A DNA stretch of 64,000 nt from Pseudomonas sp. efr-133-TYG-5 (GTDB taxonomy: Bacteria; Pseudomonadota; Gammaproteobacteria; Pseudomonadales; Pseudomonadaceae), in NCBI RefSeq assembly GCF_030209175.1, contig NZ_JARVSM010000010.1, positions 1-64,000 on the forward strand, read 5' to 3'. Shown piece after piece: positions 49,680 through 57,980 of this stretch. The position numbers were made by a program, and so were the translations under genes. Positions within the stretch are counted from its first letter, which is position 1. Each line of letters starts with the position of its first letter. Below the pieces are notes generated by a model. The model did no database searches, was not told where the DNA came from, and saw only the letters and a program-made list of their open reading frames with translations.

Positions 49680-50643
49680 GACCTGTCCTTCCGGCGAACA
49701 GCAGATAAAGCGCCACCACCAGCCACAGGCCGGCGCCAACCAGATACTTGGTCAGCGGCGTAATGGAGGTGCGTGACGACCAATAGGCCTCGATGAACGC
49801 GGCGATCAGCAGAAACAGCATCACCCCGCACACCAGCAGCACGCTCTGGCGGGCCGCCAGGCGCAGGGCTTCGCCGCGTGTCAGGCGTCCCGGTGCGATC
49901 AGCGCCCAGCCCAGTTTCAGCCCCGCCGCGCCGGCCAGGGCGATGGCCGTGAGTTCGAAGGCACCGTGGCCGATGACGAACGACCAGAACGTCTGGCCGA
50001 AGCCGATTTCGCTGAGATGGCCGGCCACCGCGCCGATGATCAGGCCGTTGTAGAACAGGAAGAACCCGCTGCCGACGCCCAGCAGCAGGCCGCTGGCGAA
50101 GGTCTGAAAGGCGATGCCGATGTTGTGCATGATGTAGTAGCCGAACATCACCCAGTCTTCGCTGGCGGCGCGATCCGCCGAGCGTCCGAGGTGGCCGGCG
50201 ACCGGGTCGTACATGCCCTGCATCTCGCGCACCTGGTCGGCGGGGATCAGGTTGTAGACCAGCTCCGGGAACAGAAACACCAGCACGCCGAAGCCGATCA
50301 GGCTGCCGAAGAACAACAGCCCGGCGGCCAGCACGAAACGCCATTCCTGGCGGACCACCCGGGGAAAACCGGCGAGGACGAAGCCCAGCAGGTTGGCGCC
50401 GAGGCGGCTGCGATGCCGGTACATCTGCTGATGGCCGCGCAGCACCTGCTGTTGCAGCGAATCGATGAGAAAGCTGCTGTAGCCGCGCTCCTGCGCCAGG
50501 GCCAGGTGCTGGCAGAGCCGGCGGTAGGCCTTGGGAAAATCGGCGACCCGGGAAGTGTCCTTGCCACGCTCGAGGCGTTCGAGGGCCAGGGCAAAACGCT
50601 CCCATTCGGCCTTGTGGCGATTTTCGAAAAGACTCTGCTTCAT
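49666..50643 (-). CDS. SpoIIM-like (stage II sporulation M) membrane protein
   Basis: 325 aa with about six helices and the SpoIIM/DUF95 pattern (FVLAAGLLFFGSLIGFGVLVFLFPELVYNLIP; NIGIAFQTFASGLLLGVGSGFFLFYNGLIIGAVAGHL; FVIGHGAFELTAIALAGAAGLKLG). In non-sporulating bacteria this family accompanies RDD and MoxR/DUF58 genes. The ATG at 50643 overlaps the RDD stop by 4 bp; upstream open frame to 51117 is shadow. Confidence 0.85.
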   Translation of the reverse strand: MKQSLFENRHKAEWERFALALERLERGKDTSRVADFPKAYRRLCQHLALAQERGYSSFLIDSLQQQVLRGHQQMYRHRSRLGANLLGFVLAGFPRVVRQEWRFVLAAGLLFFGSLIGFGVLVFLFPELVYNLIPADQVREMQGMYDPVAGHLGRSADRAASEDWVMFGYYIMHNIGIAFQTFASGLLLGVGSGFFLFYNGLIIGAVAGHLSEIGFGQTFWSFVIGHGAFELTAIALAGAAGLKLGWALIAPGRLTRGEALRLAARQSVLLVCGVMLFLLIAAFIEAYWSSRTSITPLTKYLVGAGLWLVVALYLLFAGRTGHAPE

Positions 50644-51365
50644 GTCGGGCCCAACAGGCCGCGGGCGATGCCATTGAGTTCGGCCACGGCGTGTGGCGCA
50701 CTGAGGTGCAGCGGCTGGGCGAGCAGGGCGGCCAGTTCGTTGACCCGCGCCGGCGACAGTTCGCCCTGGCGTTCGGCGAAGCCGAGCAGGGCGCGCTGTT
50801 CGCTCAGGGTCAGCGCGATCGGCGAGCGCCGTGGCGCGGCCTCGGGCAGCGTCGGGCGCACCAGTGGGCGTTCGCTGTGGATCACCAGTGTGCCGGCGGC
50901 GATATCGCCGAGGCGTTTGAAGGTCGGGTGTTGCAGGCAACTGATGGCGCCGAGCAAATAGCCGAAGGGCATCAGGTCGACAAAACGCAGCAGGTTGCGC
51001 AGCAGCGAGGCCGACCAGCCGACCGGCGTGCCGTCGTCGTGCACCACCCGCAGGCCCATCCACTGCTTGCCCGGCGAACGCCCCTGGCGCAGCACTTCGA
51101 ACAGCACCATGTACCACCAGCTCACCACGAACAGCAGCAGCGAACCGAGGCCCATGCCGAGCTTGCCGAGAAACGCCAGCACGATGAACAGCACGCCGCA
51201 GATCAGTCCGCGCAGGCCGAGGTCGATGGTGAAGGCGACGGCGCGCACCGGCAGCCCGGCCGGACGCAAGGGCAGGTCGATGCCTTCCGGCGTTTCGACC
51301 TGGTGCCGCGTGTCCAGCGGCGGAATCAGCGTTGCTTTCCTTGGCGGTGCTGTGTGCTCGAGCAT
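50640..51365 (-). CDS. RDD family membrane protein
   Basis: 241 aa. RDD domain with LPVRAVAFTIDLGLRGLICGVLFIVLAFLGKL and GSLLLFVVSWWYMVLFEVLRQGRSPGKQWMGLRVV, and three membrane helices. The cytosolic C terminus is about 100 residues. First gene of the MoxR operon. The promoter must lie in the 180-bp gap shared with the divergent sbcB gene. Confidence 0.87.
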   Translation of the reverse strand: MLEHTAPPRKATLIPPLDTRHQVETPEGIDLPLRPAGLPVRAVAFTIDLGLRGLICGVLFIVLAFLGKLGMGLGSLLLFVVSWWYMVLFEVLRQGRSPGKQWMGLRVVHDDGTPVGWSASLLRNLLRFVDLMPFGYLLGAISCLQHPTFKRLGDIAAGTLVIHSERPLVRPTLPEAAPRRSPIALTLSEQRALLGFAERQGELSPARVNELAALLAQPLHLSAPHAVAELNGIARGLLGPT

Positions 51366-51545
51366 GGGCTACCTGATGTTCGCCTGATCGGGATCCAGTG
51401 CCAGCGATGCTATCAGCCTCTTGGGGGAAAACGACATAACTATGTATTGCATCGCGTGTGCCGACATCGACGGCAATGACACAACGCTGGCCCAGGCGCC
51501 GCTCCAGCGCCTAGACTTCGCCGATCTTCAGTTCAGGAACCGCCC

Positions 51546-52976
51546 GTGACTTCCATCTTCTGGTACGACTACGAAACCACCGGGATCAATCCCCGCTGCG
51601 ACCGCCCGTTGCAGGTGGCCGGGATTCGCACCGACCATGAACTCAACGAAATCGATGCGCCGGTCAACCTGTATTGCCAGCCCAGCGCTGACATCCTGCC
51701 GCACCCGGCGGCCTGCGTGATCACCGGCATCACCCCGAGTCGACTGGCCGCGCAGGGGTTGAGCGAAGCCGATTTCATGACCCGGGTTCATGCGCAGCTG
51801 GCGGCGCCGGGGACCTGCGGCGCCGGTTACAACACCCTGCGCTTCGACGACGAGATGACCCGCTACAGCCTGTACCGGAATTTCTTCGACCCGTATGCCC
51901 GTGAGTGGCAGGGCGGCAACAGTCGCTGGGACCTGATCGATGTCGTGCGCGCCGCCTGCGCGCTGCGCCCCGATGGCCTGGTCTGGCCGACCGATGACGA
52001 GGGCCGGGTGACACTCAAGCTCGAACGCCTGACCGCCGCCAATGGCATCGATCACGGTAACGCTCACGAAGCATTGTCCGACGTGCGTGCCACGATCGCA
52101 TTGGCGCGGTTGATCCGTGAGCGGCAGCCGAAACTGTATGAGTGGCTGTTTCAGTTGCGCAGCAAACAGAAGGTCATGGATCAGATCCGCCTGTTGCAGC
52201 CGCTGGTGCACATCTCCGGGCGGTTCTCCGCCGCGCGGCACTACGTTGGCGTGGTATTGCCCCTGGCCTGGCATCCGCGCAATCGCAACGCGCTGATTGT
52301 CTGTGATCTGCACTTCGATCCGCAGGGCCTGCTCGATCTCGATGCCGAAACCCTGCGTCAGCGCCTGTATACCCGCCGCGAGGCGTTGGCGGACGGCGAA
52401 CTGCCGGTGCCGCTGAAACTGATTCACATCAATCGCTGCCCGGTGGTGGCGCCGCTGTCGGTACTGCGCGCCGAGGATCAGCAGCGCCTCGGCCTGGATA
52501 TGGCGCTTTATCAAGCCCGGGCGTTGCGACTAAGTGACGCACAACATGTTTGGAAAGATAAAGTCGCGGCGATTTACGCCCGCGAAGATTTCACTCCGAG
52601 TGAAGATCCGGAACAGCAGTTGTACGACGGATTTATCGGTGATCGTGATCGCCGTCTATGTGAGCAAGTGAGAGCGGCGGATCCGGCGCAATTATCACAA
52701 GAGCAATGGCCTTTCGATGACGAACGTTTGCCTGAACTACTGTTTCGATATCGAGCACGCAACTTTCCCGAAACCTTGAATGCGGCAGAGCAAGAGCGCT
52801 GGACAATCTTTTGCCAGCAGCGCTTGTCCACAGCGCAAATGGGGGCTCCTAATACCCTTGAATCTTTTGTGCAGGCCGCTGACGAGTGGGCGCTTAGTGC
52901 TACGCCGATGCAGAAAGCGGTACTGGATGAATGGCGCAATTATGTCCAGGCATTACGCAAACGTTTGTATCTTTGA
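51546..52976 (+). CDS. sbcB: Exodeoxyribonuclease I
   Basis: 476 aa 3'-5' single-strand DNA exonuclease used in recombination and mismatch repair. The DEDDh nuclease starts with FWYDYETTG (metal ligands D8 and E10) and carries GYNTLRFDDEMTRY and NAHEALSDVRATIALARLI. The ExoI SH3-like and C-terminal helical domains follow. The GTG start at 51546 is supported by AGGAA upstream, and the conserved core begins four codons later. Length agrees with the family (about 475). The 3' third is noticeably less GC-rich. Syntenic with PA4316. Confidence 0.93.
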   Translation: MTSIFWYDYETTGINPRCDRPLQVAGIRTDHELNEIDAPVNLYCQPSADILPHPAACVITGITPSRLAAQGLSEADFMTRVHAQLAAPGTCGAGYNTLRFDDEMTRYSLYRNFFDPYAREWQGGNSRWDLIDVVRAACALRPDGLVWPTDDEGRVTLKLERLTAANGIDHGNAHEALSDVRATIALARLIRERQPKLYEWLFQLRSKQKVMDQIRLLQPLVHISGRFSAARHYVGVVLPLAWHPRNRNALIVCDLHFDPQGLLDLDAETLRQRLYTRREALADGELPVPLKLIHINRCPVVAPLSVLRAEDQQRLGLDMALYQARALRLSDAQHVWKDKVAAIYAREDFTPSEDPEQQLYDGFIGDRDRRLCEQVRAADPAQLSQEQWPFDDERLPELLFRYRARNFPETLNAAEQERWTIFCQQRLSTAQMGAPNTLESFVQAADEWALSATPMQKAVLDEWRNYVQALRKRLYL

Positions 52977-53006
52977 AATCGAACATGCCGGCGCTTGAAT
53001 GGCGGG

Positions 53007-53041
53007 CATAAAAAAACGCCAGCATTCGCTGGCGTTTTTTA
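53007..53041. terminator. Bidirectional terminator between sbcB and mvaT
   Basis: AAAAAACGCCAGC and GCTGGCGTTTTTT form a perfect stem around ATTC, with A and T runs on both sides. It serves the two convergent genes. Confidence 0.93.
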
Positions 53042-53079
53042 TGGCTGTCGCAGAGCGGGCTGCGGCAGGGGGTTGCGGC

Positions 53080-53457
53080 TTAGCCCAGGAGGGTCGCCCA
53101 GCCTTCAACCACGTCACCGCCCCACTTGGCTTTCCACTCTTTCAGAGTCTTGTGGTTGCCACCTTTGGTTTCGATGACTTCACCGTTGTGCGGGTTTTTG
53201 TATTGTTTAACTTTGCGGGCACGTTTGGTGCCGGTAGTTTTTACTGCGCCACCGCGTGGAGCCTTGGTTTTGGATTCCGGATCCAGCAAGGCAATGATGT
53301 CACGCAGGGACTTGGAGTATTCGCCCATCAGGGTGCGCAGTTTGCCTTCGAATTCCAGCTCGGCTTGCAGTTTGTCGTCTTGCGACAGGTTCTTCAAACG
53401 GGCTTGCAGCTCTTTGATAGCTTCTTCGGTGGCGCGATATTCGTTGATCAAGGACAT
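53080..53457 (-). CDS. mvaT: H-NS-like xenogeneic silencer MvaT
   Basis: 125 aa. An N-terminal coiled-coil oligomerisation region (MSLINEYRATEEAIKELQARLKNLSQDD...) and a C-terminal AT-pincer DNA-binding domain (RARKVKQYKNPHNGEVIETKGGNHKTLKEWKAKWG) are characteristic of MvaT/MvaU. It silences AT-rich and horizontally acquired genes, which could include the lower-GC Tc companion genes nearby (inference). The ATG at 53457 begins the conserved family start; the frame to 53529 is not family-like. The AT-rich upstream region (53530-53640) is a plausible autoregulated promoter. Syntenic with PA4315. Confidence 0.95.
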   Translation of the reverse strand: MSLINEYRATEEAIKELQARLKNLSQDDKLQAELEFEGKLRTLMGEYSKSLRDIIALLDPESKTKAPRGGAVKTTGTKRARKVKQYKNPHNGEVIETKGGNHKTLKEWKAKWGGDVVEGWATLLG

Positions 53458-53795
53458 GATAACTACCTTATGTGGGAGTGCTGAATGGCAGGGGACAGTG
53501 CCGCAATAATAGTCAGGCTGTTTCATCAAGTAAACATTTAAGCGGGGTTTTTATTTGAATTAGTTACCGCACAAAGCCGCGAATTGAATATTCAATTAAA
53601 TAATGTGATGCAGTCTTCACAGATATTCACATTGATCTGTTGAAACGATGCCATTGCAGCGCCAGCATTCTGGCGTTATTGCCTGTCAAAAATCCCTCAA
53701 CCCGGCGTGGCGAGGCTCGGCGGTCATCAATACTGCAGTTTTCCTGCGCAGTCGCTAGAATGGCGGCCTTTGCGAAGTTCTGGAGTTTCCCCCTC

Positions 53796-54644
53796 ATGCG
53801 CACTTTTCGGCTGGTGATTTCTTGCCCGGACCGCGTTGGCATCGTTGCCAAAGTCAGTAATTTTCTGGCATCCCATAACGGCTGGATCACCGAAGCGAGC
53901 CACCACTCGGACAATCAGGTCGGCTGGTTTTTCATGCGTCACGAAATTCGTGCCGATTCTCTGCCTTTCGGTATTGAAGTGCTGCGCGAGAAGTTCGCGC
54001 CCATCGCCGAAGAGTTCTCCATGGACTGGCGCATCACTGACACCGAGCAGAAGAAGCGCGTGGTGCTGATGGCCAGCCGTGAGTCGCACTGCCTGGCTGA
54101 CCTGTTGCACCGTTGGCACAGCGATGAGCTGGACTGCGAGATCTCCTGCGTGATCTCCAACCACGACGACCTGCGCAGCATGGTCGAGTGGCACGGCATT
54201 CCTTATTACCACGTGCCGGTCAATCCGCAGGACAAGGAACCGGCGTTCGCCGAAGTGTCGCGGCTGGTCAAGCAGCACGACGCCGAAGTGGTGGTGCTGG
54301 CGCGCTACATGCAAATCCTGCCGCCCGCGCTGTGCCGTGAATACGCGCATCAGGTCATCAACATTCACCACAGCTTCCTGCCGTCGTTCGTGGGCGCCAA
54401 GCCGTATCACCAGGCGTCGCTGCGGGGCGTGAAGCTGATCGGTGCGACCTGCCACTACGTCACCGAAGAGCTGGACGCGGGGCCGATCATCGAGCAGGAC
54501 GTGGTGCGTGTCAGCCACAGCGACAGCATTGAAGACATGGTGCGTTTCGGCCGTGACGTCGAGAAGATGGTGCTGGCGCGTGGCCTGCGCTATCACTTGG
54601 AAGATCGCGTGCTGGTGCACGGCAACAAGACCGTGGTGTTCTGA
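53796..54644 (+). CDS. purU: Formyltetrahydrofolate deformylase
   Basis: 282 aa. An N-terminal ACT domain (TFRLVISCPDRVGIVAKVSNFLASHNGWI) is followed by a formyl-transferase-like hydrolase domain with HWHS-like RWHSDELDCEISCVISNHDD, LARYMQILP and the active-site NIHHSFLPSFVGAKPY. It hydrolyses 10-formyl-tetrahydrofolate to formate and tetrahydrofolate, balancing one-carbon pools. The ATG at 53796 (GGAG upstream) matches the usual family start; the frame from 53640 adds a non-homologous leader. Syntenic with PA4314 (purU1). Confidence 0.95.
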   Translation: MRTFRLVISCPDRVGIVAKVSNFLASHNGWITEASHHSDNQVGWFFMRHEIRADSLPFGIEVLREKFAPIAEEFSMDWRITDTEQKKRVVLMASRESHCLADLLHRWHSDELDCEISCVISNHDDLRSMVEWHGIPYYHVPVNPQDKEPAFAEVSRLVKQHDAEVVVLARYMQILPPALCREYAHQVINIHHSFLPSFVGAKPYHQASLRGVKLIGATCHYVTEELDAGPIIEQDVVRVSHSDSIEDMVRFGRDVEKMVLARGLRYHLEDRVLVHGNKTVVF

Positions 54645-54666
54645 TCGAACCCATTACCGGTTGAAA

Positions 54667-54712
54667 AACGAAGGGCCTGGGCGTTCAATCGCTCCAGGCC
54701 CTTCGTCGTTTC
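54667..54712 (+). terminator. Terminator after purU
   Basis: GAAGGGCCTGG and CCAGGCCCTTC pair across a 13-nt loop, followed by GTCGTTT. It lies about 25 bp after the purU stop and before the small ORF at 54731. Confidence 0.75.
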
Positions 54713-54730
54713 AGCCCTTGAGGACATGCC

Positions 54731-54907
54731 ATGAGCGATCCACTGGACAAAGCCACTTCCAAAGCGCCCGCCACCCTCGGCGAAGGCTGCCTGAGCCGTT
54801 ATGACCCGCAAGAGATGGATGAAGAAGATGGCACCGAGTTTCCCGGTGCCGCGCAGCTGTGGGAGCAAGTGAAGCCGGCGGCAGACGATGAATCCGAATC
54901 GTCCTGA
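54731..54907 (+). CDS. Small acidic protein (58 aa)
   Basis: MSDPLDKATSKAPATLGEGC... to ...WEQVKPAADDESESS, 58 residues. It is acidic (EMDEEDGTE, DDESES), with no signal peptide or membrane helix. GAGGA lies 7 bp upstream of the ATG, and codon usage matches neighbouring genes. The function is unknown. It sits between the purU terminator and the convergent YbhN-like gene and may be transcribed by read-through from purU. Confidence 0.65.
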   Translation: MSDPLDKATSKAPATLGEGCLSRYDPQEMDEEDGTEFPGAAQLWEQVKPAADDESESS

Positions 54908-54943
54908 AGCGAGCGCCGCCTTCGACACGCAGGCGGCGCGTGT

Positions 54944-55939
54944 TTACGCCTGCCGCGTTTTCAGCAGTTTCTGCAGCAACGGCCGCCCGAGCATCAGCAC
55001 AAACACCGGCCCGCCCACCAGCAGATAGAAGTAATACGTCACCACCCGCCAGATCAGAATCGCCGCCGCTGCCGTGGATTTGCCGACCATCGGCGCCAGC
55101 AGCGCGGCCGAGGTCAATTCCGCCGCCCCCGCACCGCCCGGCAGCAGGCTGAATTGCCCGGCGCCCAGCGAGACCATCTGGATCAGGAAGCTCCATGCCC
55201 ACTGCAGGTCTGCGCCGAGGCCGCGCAATGCCAGGTACAACACGCTGTAGCGCAGCAGCCAATGCACGCAGGTCAGGGCGAACACTTGAATCAAGGTCTG
55301 CCACGGCAACTTCAGGGTGTCGGTGAACGCCGCGAGAAAATGTAGCAGCTTGCGCGCCCAGCGCCGCCGGGTGGCGGGTTTGACATTGAGCCTGGCCAGC
55401 AGCCGGCCGCTCAGGCGAATCAGCGCGCGGTGATAACGCGCCAGCACCACGCAGCTGAGCAGGCCGCCGAACAAGGACACGGCGCTGACCGTGAGCAGCC
55501 ATTCCAGGCGATCGCTGAGGTGCTGGAACAGCGCGTAAATCAGAATCGCGCTCAACGCGCAGAGAAAAAACAGCAGGTCGCTCAGCTGATCCATCGCGAA
55601 CACCGCGCTGCCGCGGGCCGGGCGCACGCCGTTGCGCGCCAGCAGCGCCATGATCGTCAGGGGGCCGCCGCTGCCGCCGGGCGTGGCGCAGTAGGCGAAC
55701 TCGGCGGCCATCACCACGCCGAGGCTGTGCAGCGGCGTGACCCGCTCACGCTGATCGCCGAGCAACAGCCGCAGACGCAAGGTGTTGATGCCCCAACACA
55801 GCAGGATCATGCCGAACATGATCAGCAGCCAGTGCAGCGGAAAGCTCTGCAGTCGCGCCCAGGTGTCGCCGCCGCCGAGCAACAGCGGGATCAGCACGGC
55901 GGCGATCAGGCCGATCAGCAGCAGAAGGCCGCGGCTCAT
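54944..55939 (-). CDS. Lysylphosphatidylglycerol-synthase-TM/YbhN-family membrane protein
   Basis: 331 aa with about eight helices. It carries the flippase-like UPF0104 signature (EFAYCATPGGSGGPLTIMALLARNGV; ...MVSLGAGQFSLLPGGAGAAELTSAALL). It lacks the catalytic C-terminal domain of MprF, so it is only the flippase-type half. Last gene of a three-gene operon with a glycosyltransferase and a deacetylase-like protein, which suggests synthesis and flipping of a glycolipid. The ATG overlaps the upstream stop (ATGA). Confidence 0.83.
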   Translation of the reverse strand: MSRGLLLLIGLIAAVLIPLLLGGGDTWARLQSFPLHWLLIMFGMILLCWGINTLRLRLLLGDQRERVTPLHSLGVVMAAEFAYCATPGGSGGPLTIMALLARNGVRPARGSAVFAMDQLSDLLFFLCALSAILIYALFQHLSDRLEWLLTVSAVSLFGGLLSCVVLARYHRALIRLSGRLLARLNVKPATRRRWARKLLHFLAAFTDTLKLPWQTLIQVFALTCVHWLLRYSVLYLALRGLGADLQWAWSFLIQMVSLGAGQFSLLPGGAGAAELTSAALLAPMVGKSTAAAAILIWRVVTYYFYLLVGGPVFVLMLGRPLLQKLLKTRQA

Positions 55940-56712
55940 GCGGCACGCTCCGAGCCGACACGCTGCTGCGCCAGCCAGTCGACCTTGGTCAGCGGCACCC
56001 GGCCTGCATCGAGCAGGCGCTGCACGGTTTGCAGCCAGTAGTCGCGGGAGAATGGGTGGCGCATGTCCACCGGATGCAGGCCCAGGCGGATCACCGGAGC
56101 CTGGCGCCAACGGTGCTCACGGCGATCACTGACGATTTTCGACACACCGCGACGCCAGGCACTGCGCGCGCTCCAGACCAGACCCGGAGCGTCGATGGCG
56201 CTGAAGTCCGGTAGCCGATACAGGTGTTGCGGATCGCTGGTATAGCGCAACGGCAGTTCGCGCAGGGCCTGGCGCGTGCCGTCGCTCATCAGCCACGCCG
56301 GGGCGACGAAACCGTGCAGCGGCCAGTCGTGGCGCTGGAACACCTCGATCCCCGCGCGCAGGCGGGTAAGGGCGGTGTCCCGGGACAACTGATAAAACTC
56401 GCCCTCGTGGGTATAGAGGCGGCGCATGAACCACGCTTTGGGTGTCAGGGGCCGGGGCTCCTGGTCATCGTGGAAATAACCGTGCAGCACCAGTTCGTCA
56501 CCGCGGGCCACCCGTTGGCTGAGCATTTGGCAAAAGCGCGAATCGGCCGCGAGCGGATGGCGTCGATGAAAGTCCGGCACCACCAGCCAGGTCAGCGGCA
56601 CGCCACCGATGGCGTCGATGGCGTCGACGAACGGTTGGTAATCGGCCCAGGTACATGGCGCCACGTCATGTAGCACCAGCAGCAGGGCCGGAGGATTGCG
56701 CGGCTCAACCAT
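55936..56712 (-). CDS. DUF2334/polysaccharide-deacetylase-like protein
   Basis: 258 aa. Carbohydrate-esterase-4-like fold: LLLVLHDVAPCTWADYQPFVDAI carries the first Asp of the HD(V) motif, ELVLHGYFHDD resembles the HxxxH metal motif, and HGFVAPAWLMSDGTRQAL plus GLHPVDMRHPFSRDYW supply later motifs. It probably deacetylates an N-acetylated glycan or glycolipid intermediate. The ATG at 56712 overlaps the glycosyltransferase gene by 8 bp; the longer frame to 57078 is shadow. Confidence 0.82.
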   Translation of the reverse strand: MVEPRNPPALLLVLHDVAPCTWADYQPFVDAIDAIGGVPLTWLVVPDFHRRHPLAADSRFCQMLSQRVARGDELVLHGYFHDDQEPRPLTPKAWFMRRLYTHEGEFYQLSRDTALTRLRAGIEVFQRHDWPLHGFVAPAWLMSDGTRQALRELPLRYTSDPQHLYRLPDFSAIDAPGLVWSARSAWRRGVSKIVSDRREHRWRQAPVIRLGLHPVDMRHPFSRDYWLQTVQRLLDAGRVPLTKVDWLAQQRVGSERAA

Positions 56713-57817
56713 TGGCCACCCTTGGCAGCGAGTCGCCGAGCACGGCGTGATAGTGGCCCAGCAAGCTGTTGACCACGGTGTCCCAGGCGTAATGCCGCTC
56801 GACGTGTTGCCGGGCCTGGCGGCCGAGGGCGGCCGGATCGCCGCTGAACAGCTCGCGCACGGCATTGGCCATCGCTTGCGGATTGTTCGGTGCACAGAGC
56901 AGGCCGCAGGCCGGCGTGACGATTTCCTCGAAGGCTCCGGCCGCCACCGCCACCACCGGAATGCCGCAGGCCATGGCTTCGAGCAGCACCAGGCCGAAGG
57001 TTTCCTGATCGCCGGCGTGCAGCAACGCATCGGCACTGGACAGCAGCCGCGCGACCTGCGTCGCCGGACAGAAATCATCGATCACGCTGACGTTGTCCGG
57101 CACCGACGCCGGCATCGACGAACCGACCAGCAGCAAGTGATAGCGCGGGCCGAGGCATTGCATGCATTTGAGCAGCACCGGCAGGTTCTTTTCCTTCGAG
57201 CCACGCCCGGCGAAGATCAGCAGGTGGGTGTCTTCGGCGATCCCCAGTTCGGCGCGCAGCCCCGGATCGCCGGCGTGGGGATGGAAGGTCTGCAAGTCCA
57301 CCCCCAGGGGCTGGACGAACACATCGCGCACGCCCAGGCCGCTGAGTTTGTCGGCCATGACCCGGCTCGGCGCCAGGACCCGGTCGAAGTTGCCGTAGAG
57401 TTTGCGCACATACGCCTCGACGTTCGGGGTGACCCAATGGCCCATGCGGTTGCCCACCAGCAGCGGCAGGTCCGAGTGATAGAAGCCGATCACCGGTACA
57501 TCGAGCTGCCGGCGGGCGTCCAGTGCGGCCCACGCGGTGAGGTACGGATCGCCGACCTCGATCAGATCCGGCTGCAGATCCTGCAGGACATTGCGCCATG
57601 GGGCCAGGCGCAGGGGAAACCGATAACCCTTGCCGAACGGCAGCGCAGGGGCCGGAACCGTGTACACACCGTCGCGTTCGCCCAAGTGAGCGCCGGGAAT
57701 CAGCAAGCTGTGGCGAATGCCAGGCTTGAGACCGAAACGCCGGTGCTTGGCATCCAGATAGGTACGCACGCCGCCGCTGGCCGGCGCGTAGAACATGGTG
57801 ATGTCGGCGATATGCAC
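56705..57817 (-). CDS. GT4-family glycosyltransferase
   Basis: 370 aa, GT-B fold. The N-terminal acceptor domain has YAPASGGVRTYLDAK. The C-terminal nucleotide-sugar domain has FAGRGSKEKNLPVLL and the EX7E motif in GDQETFGLVLLEAMACGIPVV. It transfers a sugar to a lipid or glycan acceptor. The GTG start at 57817 is supported by GGAGGG upstream. First gene of the operon with the deacetylase-like and YbhN-like genes. Confidence 0.87.
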   Translation of the reverse strand: MHIADITMFYAPASGGVRTYLDAKHRRFGLKPGIRHSLLIPGAHLGERDGVYTVPAPALPFGKGYRFPLRLAPWRNVLQDLQPDLIEVGDPYLTAWAALDARRQLDVPVIGFYHSDLPLLVGNRMGHWVTPNVEAYVRKLYGNFDRVLAPSRVMADKLSGLGVRDVFVQPLGVDLQTFHPHAGDPGLRAELGIAEDTHLLIFAGRGSKEKNLPVLLKCMQCLGPRYHLLLVGSSMPASVPDNVSVIDDFCPATQVARLLSSADALLHAGDQETFGLVLLEAMACGIPVVAVAAGAFEEIVTPACGLLCAPNNPQAMANAVRELFSGDPAALGRQARQHVERHYAWDTVVNSLLGHYHAVLGDSLPRVANG

Positions 57818-57909
57818 GGTGACCGGCCCTCCGCTCGTTGATCTCCCTTGGTTGACCCTTATCCAGAATAGATGTTCGGTCGGGATTCGGCGGGAGGGCG
57901 GCGGAAAAG

Positions 57910-57951
57910 CCCCTCACCCTGGCCAAACGTCACAGCGTCGGCAGGAGAGGG
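57910..57951. repeat. Single CCCCTCACCC-type repeat
   Basis: CCCCTCACCCTGGCC on the left and GAGAGGGGA on the right can form a hairpin. It resembles the facing repeats at 18234-18417 and lies in the gap between the chemoreceptor 3' end and the glycosyltransferase promoter. Confidence 0.5.
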
Positions 57952-57980
57952 GACTGATTCGAGGGGAAAGGCTCGTGTGA

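Noticed and set aside
49666..51117. Long version of the SpoIIM-like protein starting at 51117
   Set aside because: The first about 158 residues are Arg/Ala/Pro-rich shadow of the RDD gene; MKQSLFENRHK at 50643 is the coupled start.
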